A DNA stretch of 64,000 bases. It comes from Enterovibrio calviensis DSM 14347 (GTDB taxonomy: Bacteria > Pseudomonadota > Gammaproteobacteria > Enterobacterales > Vibrionaceae). The notes beneath the pieces are model-generated. The model saw only the letters and a list, made by a program, of their open reading frames with translations. It was not told the origin of the DNA and did not search any database. The stretch is from positions 868,001-932,000 of the forward strand of contig NZ_JHZA01000001.1 in NCBI RefSeq assembly GCF_000621165.1, written 5' to 3'. Of the stretch, positions 55,958 through 64,000 are shown piece by piece (positions within the stretch are counted from its first letter, which is position 1; every line of letters starts with the position of its first letter). Made by a program: the position numbers and the translations under genes.

Positions 55958-56962
55958 ATGAAAATATCAACGTCAGCCAAAACCTTTAGCCTAACCGCAC
56001 TCACTGTCGCGCTCATTGGTGCCATGCCATTGACCGCACAGGCGGCTGAAACGATCCGTCTTTCAACCTATGTCAACGAATCGGATGTTCGTTATCAAGG
56101 CTTCCAAAAGTTTGCTGAACTTGCCGCCGAGAAAAGTAATGGCGATTTGAAAGTGCAAATCTTCCCTTCCTCAACGCTTCACGGCTGGAGTGAGGGTGTT
56201 GATGCGGTGCAAGGTGGCGTGTCTGACATCAGTTGGGTGCCTGCCGACAAGCGTCTGCCGTGCTACCGCGTGACCTCGTTGTATCCGGTTGCGATTAACT
56301 TGGAAAAACAAATCGAATTGGATGCCGCCTACGCCAGCTTGGTGGAATCAGAAGCCGCGAAAGCCGATTTGATCCCGCTGATCAATTCGAACTATTCCTA
56401 CGATCAGGAGTGGTGGTTTGAAGAGCCTGTGTCTGACATTGGCAAGCTGAACGGAAAACTGGTGCGCTCGATTGGGCCTCTGGTGAGCTTAATGATTGAA
56501 ACATGGGGTGGTAAGCCCGTGTTTGTTGCACCCAAAGAGGTATTCCAATCTGCCGAGCGTGGTGTGGTTGATGGCATCAACATGGGTGTCGCCACTTACA
56601 GTTCATGGAAACTATGGTCGGTGATGCCGTACATGGTGAATGCCAACATGTTCTACGGCAACATCATCTACATGATGAACAAAGACAAGTTCGATGACCT
56701 CAGTCCTGCCAATCAAAAAGCCCTGAAAGAGGCGGCTGTTGAGGCAGAAACCTGGCTCAAACCGCGCTATGAAAACTGGGTTGATGAGCGCGTAGGCAAT
56801 GCTGTGATGGCCAATGGTGGCTCGGCGATCTCTATGGATGAAGATCGCACTGACGAGTTGCTGGTGAATATTCAGGAGAAATGGACGCCGGAAGTGAACG
56901 AAGCGTGCGGCGTGCCATTGGCTGACAAGGTTCGCAGCTTGTTTGCAGCACATTCTGAATAA
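55958..56962 (+). CDS. dctP: TRAP transporter periplasmic substrate-binding protein (DctP type)
   Basis: 334 residues from ATG 55958 with AAGGAG upstream. It opens with a Sec signal peptide (hydrophobic 10-28, cleavage after AQA near residue 30) followed by the TRAP-DctP fold: GxxxFAxLxxEKSNGxLKVxIFPSxxL at about 52-78, and later WGGKPVF and SAERGVVDGIN. A start further upstream would bury the signal, although ATG 55931 is in frame. The protein captures a carboxylate-type ligand in the periplasm and hands it to DctQM. First gene of a four-gene operon. Confidence 0.92.
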   Translation: MKISTSAKTFSLTALTVALIGAMPLTAQAAETIRLSTYVNESDVRYQGFQKFAELAAEKSNGDLKVQIFPSSTLHGWSEGVDAVQGGVSDISWVPADKRLPCYRVTSLYPVAINLEKQIELDAAYASLVESEAAKADLIPLINSNYSYDQEWWFEEPVSDIGKLNGKLVRSIGPLVSLMIETWGGKPVFVAPKEVFQSAERGVVDGINMGVATYSSWKLWSVMPYMVNANMFYGNIIYMMNKDKFDDLSPANQKALKEAAVEAETWLKPRYENWVDERVGNAVMANGGSAISMDEDRTDELLVNIQEKWTPEVNEACGVPLADKVRSLFAAHSE

Positions 56963-56997
56963 TCCTTAAATCACAGATAACCACTGAGGTTCGCTAA

Positions 56998-57537
56998 ATG
57001 AAGGCATTCCTGTTTTCAAAGCTACGATTCCTCGCCTTGGCCATGCTGTATGTGGGTGCTGCCATCGTATTGATCCAGGCTGCCTGGATCACTTACGGGG
57101 TGGGGGTACGATACATACTCAACAGCCCCGACGGCATGGTGACAGAAGCCACGGCACTCTTGCTAGTGCCTGTGGCCTTTCTTGGCGTTTCGTATGCTTT
57201 GCTCAACAATTCCTATCCCAAGGTCAATATCATCAGAGACAAACTCCCGCCGAACATTCAGTTCTGGGTCGATAAATTCAACCTGTTCATGATGCTGCTG
57301 GTCGGGGGATTTTTCTTCGCCGCTTCTTCAAAAGCCATGCTCAAGTCCATCGACTCTGGTGCCGCTTCTGAAATCTTGCTTTGGCCTCGCTTCTATTTTT
57401 GGATCCCCGTTGTGATAGCACTACTTAGTTTTTGCCTCACTGCGCTGTTTCTCCTGTGTTATGGCAACCCCATGGACGATGAGAAAAAGCCATTGAGCGA
57501 AGCGGAAGAAAATGCGCAACAAGCAGATGTGAATTAG
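56998..57537 (+). CDS. dctQ: TRAP transporter small membrane subunit (DctQ type)
   Basis: 179 residues with four predicted membrane helices, the DctQ size and topology, and an early GVGVRYILNSPDG region near 30-42 that matches the family. It pairs with DctM to form the Na+-driven transporter. The charged C-terminal tail is cytoplasmic. 35 bases follow the binding-protein gene; a repeat copy separates it from dctM. Confidence 0.9.
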   Translation: MKAFLFSKLRFLALAMLYVGAAIVLIQAAWITYGVGVRYILNSPDGMVTEATALLLVPVAFLGVSYALLNNSYPKVNIIRDKLPPNIQFWVDKFNLFMMLLVGGFFFAASSKAMLKSIDSGAASEILLWPRFYFWIPVVIALLSFCLTALFLLCYGNPMDDEKKPLSEAEENAQQADVN

Positions 57538-57580
57538 AGAAATCCACAGGGTGTGAGCCTCGTTAAACGAGGCAATGAAT

Positions 57581-57627
57581 TTACCCAAGCAACCTGAAAA
57601 TACAGGATTCAGCTTACTTGGGTATAA
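57581..57627. repeat. Interspersed inverted repeat, copy 4, between dctQ and dctM
   Basis: TTACCCAAGCAACCTGAA, spacer, TTCAGCTTACTTGGGTATA: a near-complete inverted pair able to form a hairpin inside the operon, ending 16 bases before the dctM start. Confidence 0.85.
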
Positions 57628-57642
57628 CAACAAGGATCAGTG

Positions 57643-58944
57643 ATGGAATGGTATGTAGTTGGTTTAGGGATGCTAGGTCTGTTGATGGGGTTCATCCTCA
57701 TTGGCTTGCCGATCCCCTTTGCGCTCGCCGCCGCATCAATCCCGTTTTTGCTTGATATTTTGAGTGTCAAATCGTCACTCGTGACGGTTGAGCTAAAATT
57801 GTGGGGCGTGTGGTTTGATTATATTTTGTTGGCGGTACCGCTATTTGTGTTTTTGGGCGAACTGATCGGACGTTCCAGTATTGGGCCAAATTTGTATTGG
57901 TTCATGCACAGCAAACTGCCCGTTCGCGGTGCGGCAGCTTACGGAAGTATTGGCGCGTGCGCAGGTTTTGGTGCGGTGTGTGGTTCGAGCATGGTGGGGG
58001 CGCTAACCATTGGCGGTGTGGCGCTGCCTGAAATGCTCAAACTAGGGTACGGAAAGCGTTTATCCAGTGGCGTGTTGGCCGCAGGTGGCACGCTCAGTGT
58101 GTTGTTGCCGCCGAGTTTGATTCTGTTGTTCTATGGGATAGTGACAGATCAATCCATCGGCGCATTGTTCATCGCTGGCGTCGTACCGGGCTTGGTGCTG
58201 GTGACCATGTTCTTCATCATCGTTGCGGTGTGGGGGAAAGTAAAACCGGAGGATATTCCGGGGCATGAAAATGTCACACCTATCCCGTGGTTGATTGCGT
58301 TCTCTTCTTTGCTACCTATCACCATTATTGGTTTGGTGATCACCATTTCCATTTATGCAGGTATTGCAACGCCAACCGAGGCGGCGGGTGTGTCTGCCAT
58401 CTTCATGTTGGGGCTTGCGTATTTCTTTGGTGGGCTGCGATTTAAAGGCTTGCTGGAATCGTTGAAATCGACCATGCAAACCATGGGCTATTTGGGGCTG
58501 TTGTTGTCGTCTGGTGTGTTGTTTGGCTTTGTCATGACCTATCACCAAATCCCACAGCAATTTACGCAACTGTTTGTGGATATGCAGCTCTCGCCTTACG
58601 CCGTGCTCGCCATGATCATCGTGTTCTACATCATTCTTGGCATGTTCCTAGAGCCAGTTTCCATGACCTTCATCACTTTGCCGACGCTGTTCCCTTTGGT
58701 GCATGCGGCGGGTTTTGACCTTATCTGGTTTGGTGTGGTTTACACCATCACCATGGAAATAGCGGTTTTAACACCTCCCGTGGGGTTAAACCTCTTCGTG
58801 ATTCAAAACCTTGCTCGGGACAAGGTGACCATCGGCGATGTCATTATTGGGTGTCTTCCTTTCATTGCTGCGTTGGTCATCCTGTTATTTGTGTTGATTG
58901 GCATGCCAGATACTGCGCTTTGGCTCCCTGAATTAATGGAATAA
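57643..58944 (+). CDS. dctM: TRAP transporter large membrane subunit (DctM type)
   Basis: 433 residues, about 12 membrane helices, with the DctM features AAYGSIGACAGFGAVCGSSMVGA (quoted in part: GACAGFGAVCGSS) near 105-117 and AAGGTLSVLLPPS near 148-160. ATG 57643 is preceded by AAGGATCAG; a GTG one codon earlier is also possible. DctM carries the substrate and couples to Na+. The substrate is unknown; the hydrolase downstream suggests an ester, lactone or similar acid. Confidence 0.92.
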   Translation: MEWYVVGLGMLGLLMGFILIGLPIPFALAAASIPFLLDILSVKSSLVTVELKLWGVWFDYILLAVPLFVFLGELIGRSSIGPNLYWFMHSKLPVRGAAAYGSIGACAGFGAVCGSSMVGALTIGGVALPEMLKLGYGKRLSSGVLAAGGTLSVLLPPSLILLFYGIVTDQSIGALFIAGVVPGLVLVTMFFIIVAVWGKVKPEDIPGHENVTPIPWLIAFSSLLPITIIGLVITISIYAGIATPTEAAGVSAIFMLGLAYFFGGLRFKGLLESLKSTMQTMGYLGLLLSSGVLFGFVMTYHQIPQQFTQLFVDMQLSPYAVLAMIIVFYIILGMFLEPVSMTFITLPTLFPLVHAAGFDLIWFGVVYTITMEIAVLTPPVGLNLFVIQNLARDKVTIGDVIIGCLPFIAALVILLFVLIGMPDTALWLPELME

Positions 58945-58951
58945 GAATACG

Positions 58952-59740
58952 ATGAATTGTTTACGTGTAGGTACTGGGCCCACGCTGGTATTGGTGCATG
59001 GGTTTTTGAGTGGTCTCGCTTATTGGGAAAAACAGATTGCGTTATTTTCTTCGCGCTTTGATGTCGTCGCATTCGACTTACCCGGCTACGGTGGTAAGGC
59101 TGATGAGGTTGGCCTTGATAGCGTTGATGGGTTTGCCGACTATGTGCTGACTCGTCTTGATGAAATGGGTATCGATCAGTTCCATTTAATGGGTCACTCT
59201 ATGGGCGGCATGATCGTGCAGGAAGTGGCGCTCAAAGCGCCAGAGCGTGTCATTGGGCTGGTGCTATATGCCACAGGGCCAATGGGCGATTTACCGGGTC
59301 GATTTGAATCGATTGAAGACAGCATTGTTCGCGCCGAAACGGAAGGCACCACACAAGTGGCTTATGACACGGTGAAAACATGGTTTTCAGACGGCGCGGA
59401 AGATCCAGATTTCGAAGGGGGAATGGCGCTTGCCAATCGCGTCCAAACGCAGACCTATATTAACGGTCTTCGTGCGATGGCAGGCTGGCGTTCATTGGAG
59501 CGACTCAACGAGATTCGGGCAAAAACCTTGGTGCTTTGGCCAGATAGTGATCGGTCCTACATGTGGACACAAACAGAAGCGTTATGGCGCGGAATCATAG
59601 GGGCAAACCTCGCGGTTGTTCCGCAAGCGGCGCATAACATTCACCTTGAGAGAACGCAGGTGTTTAACCTCTTGGTACTCGACTTCCTGCAAAGTGATGT
59701 GGTGAAGCAGCGGCGATTGGCGTTGAACGAATGTTTGTAA
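58952..59740 (+). CDS. Alpha/beta-hydrolase
   Basis: 262 residues with the alpha/beta-hydrolase core: HG oxyanion strand (VLVHGF, 14-19), nucleophile elbow G81-H-S83-M-G-G, acid D198 or D200 and H228, forming a plausible Ser-Asp-His triad. Cytoplasmic, with no signal. Starts 7 bases after dctM, so co-expressed with the transporter; it likely hydrolyses the imported compound (esterase or enol-lactonase type). Exact reaction not determinable. Confidence 0.88.
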   Translation: MNCLRVGTGPTLVLVHGFLSGLAYWEKQIALFSSRFDVVAFDLPGYGGKADEVGLDSVDGFADYVLTRLDEMGIDQFHLMGHSMGGMIVQEVALKAPERVIGLVLYATGPMGDLPGRFESIEDSIVRAETEGTTQVAYDTVKTWFSDGAEDPDFEGGMALANRVQTQTYINGLRAMAGWRSLERLNEIRAKTLVLWPDSDRSYMWTQTEALWRGIIGANLAVVPQAAHNIHLERTQVFNLLVLDFLQSDVVKQRRLALNECL

Positions 59741-59833
59741 TGGATGAAAAGTCAGCACTGAAAAAGTGACGCCGTAATACTTGGCTGTCGCTAACGACAT
59801 AAGCTCAACATTAAAACCAGCAACAAAACCAAC

Positions 59834-59871
59834 AATGCCCCGCCTCGGTGATCCGAGTGCGGGGCATTTTT
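59834..59871 (+). terminator. Strong intrinsic terminator after the hydrolase operon
   Basis: A 10-bp outer stem (AATGCCCCGC / GCGGGGCATT) with an inner stem CTCGG-TGAT-CCGAG, followed by a T run. It ends the TRAP-hydrolase operon. Confidence 0.93.
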
Positions 59872-59919
59872 ATACCCAATTAACCTTGATCCAGCATCTT
59901 CAGGTGGCTTGGGTATATA
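59871..59919. repeat. Interspersed inverted repeat, copy 5
   Basis: TATACCCAATTAACCTTGA and GCATCTTCAGGTGGCTTGGGTATATA: an imperfect inverted pair directly behind the terminator, between convergent genes. Confidence 0.85.
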
Positions 59920-59934
59920 TAGGGAAAAGCCGCG

Positions 59935-60825
59935 CTATTTCTTTCTTAGCGAATCGAGATAGGCGATGTGCTCTGGGAAAATCGCGCAGCATCCCCCCAC
60001 CATGTTAGACCCTGCATCCAACCATGCTTTTACATACGCCGCGTATTGGTCGGCGGATAGTTCACGTACGGTTGTCAGCGCATCGTTGGCTTGGTGTTCC
60101 TGTTGGATCACGGAGAACCCGTTCGCATAAGCGCCCAAGGAAATGGTGTTGGAGTGCGCATCGACAATCACACGTGCAACGGCGATTGCATCCAGCATGA
60201 CTTCCGGTTGAGAACAGTTGAACAAGATGCCATTCACATCGCGTTCGCATGCCGCTTTCACTGCATCAGCAACCGCTTCGCCGGAACGAAGGCGAGGTTG
60301 ATCCATGGTTGAATCCATTAGAGAGAACGCAAAGTACGCGGGCTTATTCGAGGTCTCAGCAGTTAAGGCATCGCAAATGGTATGAAATTCTTCAATAGAC
60401 CCGATGGTTTCTGCCAGCCAAAAATCGACGTAGCCACCTTGTGCGTCAATCAGGTTTTGAATGATGGGCGTTGCCGCTTCAGCGTTGAATAGGTCGGGGC
60501 GGTATGATCCAAGTACCGGCGGAATACAGCCTGCAATACGCACCTCGCGCTCGCTGTCTTCAGCAGCACGTTGAGCGATTTGAGCCGCAAGCTCGGCGAG
60601 CTCAAACCCCTGTTCTTGATAGCGAGCCTCACCCAGATGAAAGGGCACGCAGGCATAACTGTTAACGGTAATCACGTCACAACCTGCGTCAATAAAGTTT
60701 TGATGCGCTTGATATACCGCATCGGGCGCTTCAATTAACGCTTGAGCGCTCCATAGTGGCTGAGAGAAAGGAGCGCCGATGCGCTGAAGTTCTCTTCCCA
60801 TGCCGCCATCCAATAGTACAAACAT
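59935..60825 (-). CDS. Homocysteine S-methyltransferase family protein
   Basis: 296 residues from ATG 60825; AAGGAAG lies 8 bases upstream, and the family opening F-x-LLDGGMGREL begins there. Zinc-ligand cysteines are all present: C204 (FNCSQPE) and C279-C280 in GGCC near the end. Enzymes of this family transfer a methyl group, often from S-methylmethionine, to homocysteine to make methionine. Neighbour of a YjeH-like methionine exporter, so the pair may handle methionine balance. The substrate donor is inferred, not shown. Confidence 0.88.
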   Translation of the reverse strand: MFVLLDGGMGRELQRIGAPFSQPLWSAQALIEAPDAVYQAHQNFIDAGCDVITVNSYACVPFHLGEARYQEQGFELAELAAQIAQRAAEDSEREVRIAGCIPPVLGSYRPDLFNAEAATPIIQNLIDAQGGYVDFWLAETIGSIEEFHTICDALTAETSNKPAYFAFSLMDSTMDQPRLRSGEAVADAVKAACERDVNGILFNCSQPEVMLDAIAVARVIVDAHSNTISLGAYANGFSVIQQEHQANDALTTVRELSADQYAAYVKAWLDAGSNMVGGCCAIFPEHIAYLDSLRKK

Positions 60826-60949
60826 CCGTTTATCTTCCTTGTCACGTCTATGAGCGAGAAAATCGCACATGTTGACAGTATTGTCGATAGAATTTCGGAA
60901 GCGAATGTTTTGTGGCAAATTTTATAAGCACCCAGTGACTAAAACCCAG

Positions 60950-62203
60950 TTACAAATTAACGACCTTGCGGTTGTCTTTTTTGCCCTGAAACATGAGCAA
61001 ACCAAAAATCGTGAGCGCATAGAGCATCGACCAACCTAGGCAGATAAACACAAAGGTACACAGCACAAGCGAAACCGCCGCCAGCCATTTGGACGCGCCC
61101 TGAAGCAGTTTGAACGCCGCGAGCATAGCCATTAAATACACCAGCACAAAAATGCTGTTAGCGAGCTTGAGGAAGAACTCAAGGTTCAGCCCCGACAATT
61201 CGCCTGCCACACAAGAAATTGCCAACACAGCGCCTACTGCCAAGGTCGCATTCATGGGGACACCGCGTGCTGATACTTGTGCCATTTTTCCATTGGGTTT
61301 GTATTCACGGGCTTGTGCCCACACCATGCGTGAAAGGCTCTGTGTATAGAGATTCACACTGGCAAAACACGCAGAGAAACCAACCACACTGACGAGTAGT
61401 TTAAAGCTTGGTCCAAAGAGCTGTTCACTCAAAAACGGAATCGACGCACTGTCGAATTCAACGCTGCCGTACGCATGGAATTTGAGAATAACCACCGACA
61501 TGGCCCAGTAGGTTGCGCCTGCTACAAAACAACCCACGATAATGGCGATGGGGAAATCTCGCTGGGGGTTCTTAAATTCCTCGCCCATGTGTGCAAACGC
61601 CTCAATGCCCACAAAGCACCAAAACATCACACCTAATGCTGCGCCAATTGGCCAGATGGAATCGCCACTGAGTACTGGCATGGTGAGATCTGCCGAACCA
61701 ACGTCACCACGCCACAAAAATGCGCCGACAAGGGCGAAAATGCTGATTGCGATAACGGTTTGTAGCTGGCCTGACGATTTCGCACCCATCAGGTTAACGC
61801 CGATTAGCAGCATGACCGTAATCAGCTGCGCGAGGAGAAAATCATTAAGCCCTTCAGGTAAAAGTTGCTGTAAGAAACCTGCCGCCAATGCGATTGCTGC
61901 GGGCACGCCGACAGGTATGACGCTGACAAAAAGCCAAGCGACGCTGCGCTCTAAACGTGGATTGAATGCCTGACGAACAAAATAGGCTGTTCCACCCGCG
62001 TTCGGGTAGCGTTTGCCGAGTTGCGCAAAGGTCAACGCGATTGGACAAATGGCAACAAAAAGCAGCAGCCACGCCCACAGTGATAATTCCCCAGCGATGC
62101 CTGCAGCGATAGCGGGGATCATAAACAAGCCCGTGCCCAACAGTGTGGTGGAGAGCTGCCCGATACCTGATAACAGGGTGATTTCTTTTTTTAGCTGATT
62201 CAT
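60950..62203 (-). CDS. yjeH: YjeH-like methionine/branched-chain amino acid exporter (APC family)
   Basis: 417 residues from ATG 62203 (AGAAG upstream; GTG two codons earlier is less likely). About 12 membrane helices. The first segment, GQLSTTLLGTGLFMIPA, and GWLFxSVIPVGxPAA-like text near 92-105 (here AWLFVSVIPVGVPAA) match E. coli YjeH, an exporter of L-methionine and branched-chain amino acids. The gene is divergent from an Lrp-type regulator, the usual arrangement for Lrp-controlled amino acid export. Resemblance is strong but direction of transport is by family. Confidence 0.86.
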   Translation of the reverse strand: MNQLKKEITLLSGIGQLSTTLLGTGLFMIPAIAAGIAGELSLWAWLLLFVAICPIALTFAQLGKRYPNAGGTAYFVRQAFNPRLERSVAWLFVSVIPVGVPAAIALAAGFLQQLLPEGLNDFLLAQLITVMLLIGVNLMGAKSSGQLQTVIAISIFALVGAFLWRGDVGSADLTMPVLSGDSIWPIGAALGVMFWCFVGIEAFAHMGEEFKNPQRDFPIAIIVGCFVAGATYWAMSVVILKFHAYGSVEFDSASIPFLSEQLFGPSFKLLVSVVGFSACFASVNLYTQSLSRMVWAQAREYKPNGKMAQVSARGVPMNATLAVGAVLAISCVAGELSGLNLEFFLKLANSIFVLVYLMAMLAAFKLLQGASKWLAAVSLVLCTFVFICLGWSMLYALTIFGLLMFQGKKDNRKVVNL

Positions 62204-62281
62204 CGTCACTTCTATGTGCAGCGGAATGGATTAGATCCAGCTCAGTGTTTCAGTACACTTGCCTAGAGGGCATTTGACACT

Positions 62282-62308
62282 GAGCATCTTCAGGTTACTT
62301 GGGTATAC
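62282..62308. repeat. Interspersed repeat, copy 6
   Basis: GAGCATCTTCAGGTTACTTGGGTATA (shown in two parts: GCATCTTCAGGTTA, CTTGGGTATA): a right half identical in core to copies 2-5; no clear left half. Confidence 0.8.
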
Positions 62309-62489
62309 ACGGCAAGATTAAAGGGAATAGGCTGAAAAAGCATCGCTCAAAGTGTCTTTGTTAAGCGTCAAATTAACGGTTTTCAGCGTTAAAGATGACA
62401 ATGTGACGGTTTTTCGCGAACTCTTAGGGGTATCTGAACATTTTTGCGAGCAGCGGAGAGCGTGTAGCGATAAAGTGTAAGGAGAATGA

Positions 62490-62515
62490 CCCAAGCATCT
62501 TCTGGTTGCTAGGGC
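62490..62515. repeat. Interspersed repeat, copy 7, degenerate
   Basis: CCAAGCATCTTCTGGTTGCT then AGGGCATG: same order of bases as copy 6 with several changes. Confidence 0.5.
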
Positions 62516-62596
62516 ATGTACAGACAGACTATACACATAGATAAGCCGACGGAATTGGCGGTCAGCAACGAAGAAATGGAAGTACAGAGATAAGTA

Positions 62597-63037
62597 ATGG
62601 ACAAATTTGATACGCAGATCTTAAACATATTGCGCGTTGACGCTCGTCGAACCGTCAGTGAAATAGCACGAGATGTCAGCTTGTCGCGATCTGCCGTCAC
62701 CGCCCGAATTCGGAAGATGGAACAGGATAAAGTCATCCTCGGTTATCACGCAGATATTGCTGAAGAAGAAACGGTTCAAGGCGTCACTGCCTATTTGGCA
62801 TTGAAGTTTGATACGTCATCAAACGGGCACCATTGTGAGTCGTACGCTGCGGATATCTATACCCTAGACGGTGTGAAATGGTGTCACGCTATCAGCGGCG
62901 AAACCGACATGATGTTGTATGTCGAAGTGCCTAATATGGCGCGCTTGAATGAGATTCGTGAACACATACAAGCTTATCCAGAGCTGATACATTTGATCAC
63001 GCATACGGTGCTTACCGAGTTTTTTAATACCAAATAA
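62597..63037 (+). CDS. Lrp/AsnC-family transcriptional regulator
   Basis: 146 residues with an N-terminal helix-turn-helix (RRTVSEIARDVSLSRSAVTAR region, about 18-38) and a C-terminal RAM effector-binding domain ending in HTVLTEFF. Normal length for single-gene AsnC/Lrp regulators. Divergent from the YjeH-like exporter, so likely its amino-acid-responsive regulator, as BrnFE/Lrp pairs in actinobacteria. Start ATG 62597 behind AGAGATAAG. Confidence 0.9.
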   Translation: MDKFDTQILNILRVDARRTVSEIARDVSLSRSAVTARIRKMEQDKVILGYHADIAEEETVQGVTAYLALKFDTSSNGHHCESYAADIYTLDGVKWCHAISGETDMMLYVEVPNMARLNEIREHIQAYPELIHLITHTVLTEFFNTK

Positions 63038-63080
63038 CGACGAGTGGCGAGTAAGACCGCCGCTAGGCTCTGGGTCGCCG

Positions 63081-63983
63081 CTATTCCTTGCCATACAGCT
63101 CATTGAGATAGTTCCAAAACCGCTCTACTTCGGGCTTGGCACTGTGACGGTTGCGATACAGCAAAATGCGTAAATCAATCCTTGGCAAAGCCGTATCCAA
63201 TTCTACAAGTCGTTTTTCCTCTAACTCTTGCTTGATCAAGCTCGATGGTAACCATGTGGCACCAAACCCCTGTGTCGCCATCGCTTTTAACCCTTCCGCC
63301 ATTTCATTTTCACATACCACGTCATAGCGAAACTGCGAAGGTAGCAGGCTGATGGCCGATTTTTGAATCAGCCCGCCTAGGTAGGTTTCTTCGGGAAACG
63401 CCAGTAGGCGACAGGGCGCATCTTTGCTAAAAAAGTGCAGCGGCGCTCCGTATTCATCAGGCGCGGAAACGGGGATCAATCGATCCCGACCTACTTGAAT
63501 GGATAGGCTTTTTCGCTTCATTTGAGGGCTATCAAATGCTTGAGACGCAAAGGTAAGAAGGAAATCCCCTGAACCAGCCAAGAAAGCTTCATTGAGGCTG
63601 TGAATATTCCCCGGCACCAGTTTGACCACGGCATCCGCAACGAGTGGGCTGAGGGTTTGGATCCACGCGGGGAAGAAAGAAACTGCCGTAGAGTGTTGAG
63701 CAAGGAAAATCAGCGAGTGAGGGTTTTTCCGTTGTTGTAGGCGATTTCTTACTGCCGTGATGTCGTTGATTAGCCGCTGCGCTTCATCGACAAATTCAGT
63801 GCCTGCTTCTGTCAAGCTGGTGGGGAGCGTATCTCGATTCACCAATACAATCCCGAGCCAATTCTCCAGTGAACGAATGCGCCGACTAAATGCAGGTTGA
63901 GTCACATATCTTGCGTTGGCGGCTTTTGAGAAACTGCCGTTCTCACTGAGCGCAATAAAGTCTTCCAGCCATTTCAATTCCAT
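63081..63983 (-). CDS. LysR-family transcriptional regulator (second)
   Basis: 300 residues, complete, with AAAGGATT just before ATG 63983. The helix-turn-helix (SFSKAANARYVTQPAFSRRI) closely resembles that of the LysR at 54.5-55.5 kb, and both share the E-D-hydrophobic-x-A opening, so they belong to the same subgroup. The substrate-binding domain follows from about residue 90. Target genes are probably upstream, beyond the window edge. Convergent with the Lrp gene. Confidence 0.9.
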   Translation of the reverse strand: MELKWLEDFIALSENGSFSKAANARYVTQPAFSRRIRSLENWLGIVLVNRDTLPTSLTEAGTEFVDEAQRLINDITAVRNRLQQRKNPHSLIFLAQHSTAVSFFPAWIQTLSPLVADAVVKLVPGNIHSLNEAFLAGSGDFLLTFASQAFDSPQMKRKSLSIQVGRDRLIPVSAPDEYGAPLHFFSKDAPCRLLAFPEETYLGGLIQKSAISLLPSQFRYDVVCENEMAEGLKAMATQGFGATWLPSSLIKQELEEKRLVELDTALPRIDLRILLYRNRHSAKPEVERFWNYLNELYGKE

Positions 63984-64000
63984 TAATTCAATCCTTTAGC

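Larger units (their letters stand above)
62204..62596. promoter_or_regulatory. Divergent control region, exporter gene / Lrp gene
   Basis: 393 bases without a credible gene. It contains repeat copy 6 (62282-62308), a degenerate copy 7 (62490-62515), and a dyad TTAACG, 8 bases, CGTTAA (62373-62392) that could be part of an Lrp-type operator. A short - strand ORF here has no ribosome site or family features. Confidence 0.5.

Noticed and set aside
62318-62536. 72-codon - strand frame between exporter and Lrp genes
   Set aside because: Includes repeat sequence, no ribosome site, no family features.
1-64000. tRNA or rRNA genes
   Set aside because: No cloverleaf-like or rRNA-like segment was noticed while reading; a dedicated covariance search was not possible.

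Overview
The window reads as chromosomal DNA of a marine gammaproteobacterium of the family Vibrionaceae. The evidence is gene content and order. The first 17.9 kb matches the Vibrio cholerae VCA0110-VCA0121 type VI secretion (T6SS) order gene for gene. It is followed by an AcfD/SslE-type M60 metalloprotease lipoprotein, and the intergenic spaces carry a vibrio-like inverted repeat built on TATACCCAAG / CTTGGGTATA. Genus cannot be fixed from the sequence; Grimontia, Enterovibrio or a neighbouring Vibrio would all fit. I see no rRNA, tRNA, CRISPR array, transposase or integrase.

Layout. (1) 1-17862, + strand: most of a T6SS operon, entered inside tssF and running tssG, tagH, tssJ, tssK, tssL, tssH/clpV, vasH, vasI, tssA, tssM, vasL. 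Junctions are tight, from a 37-base overlap to 24-base gaps, and a strong hairpin terminator closes it. The sheath genes tssB/C, tssE, hcp, vgrG and effectors are not in the window. (2) 17963-25117: the AcfD-like lipoprotein (-), an RhlE-type DEAD-box helicase (-) and a small dual-specificity phosphatase (+). (3) 25656-50858, + strand: a 25-kb extracellular contractile injection system (eCIS, the Afp/PVC/MAC-like class) of 19 genes. It holds sheath, tube, a T4 gp26-like chaperone, a tail terminator (Pvc16-like), an AAA+ ATPase (Afp15-like), hub adaptors, gp27-like hub, gp5-like spike, PAAR-like tip, gp25, two J-type baseplate proteins, a tail-I protein, a large beta-helix protein, three low-complexity proteins, and a terminal effector with the eCIS-core (DUF4157) domain. 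(4) 50953-54531: a sodium:solute symporter (-) divergent from a membrane-anchored PP2C phosphatase/serine-threonine kinase fusion (+). (5) 54539-59740: a LysR regulator divergent from a TRAP transporter (dctPQM) plus alpha/beta hydrolase operon. (6) 59935-63983: a homocysteine S-methyltransferase-family enzyme, a YjeH-like methionine/branched-chain amino acid exporter, an Lrp-family regulator and a second LysR regulator.

How the parts work together. The T6SS operon supplies the membrane complex (TssJLM), baseplate (TssFGK), recycling ATPase (ClpV) and its sigma54 activator (VasH) for a cell-anchored weapon. The eCIS operon builds a free phage-tail-like particle: the ATPase, cap, tube and sheath on one side, the baseplate and spike on the other, and a cargo protein at the promoter-distal end. 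Having both contractile machines about 8 kb apart, with a mucinase-type protease between them, gives the region the look of a host- or competitor-interaction island. This is not a prophage: no capsid, portal, terminase or lysis genes are present.

The most interesting points are the eCIS and its cargo. The hub/spike and the tube-adaptor/LysM proteins, single polypeptides in Afp/PVC, are each split into two overlapping or adjacent genes. No long tape-measure protein or fibre is recognisable. The terminal effector carries, beyond its eCIS-core domain, an H476/H492/C559 arrangement resembling the permuted papain fold of LRAT/HRASLS acyltransferases, and no immunity gene follows it. All functions are inferred from reading the sequence; no database search was run.
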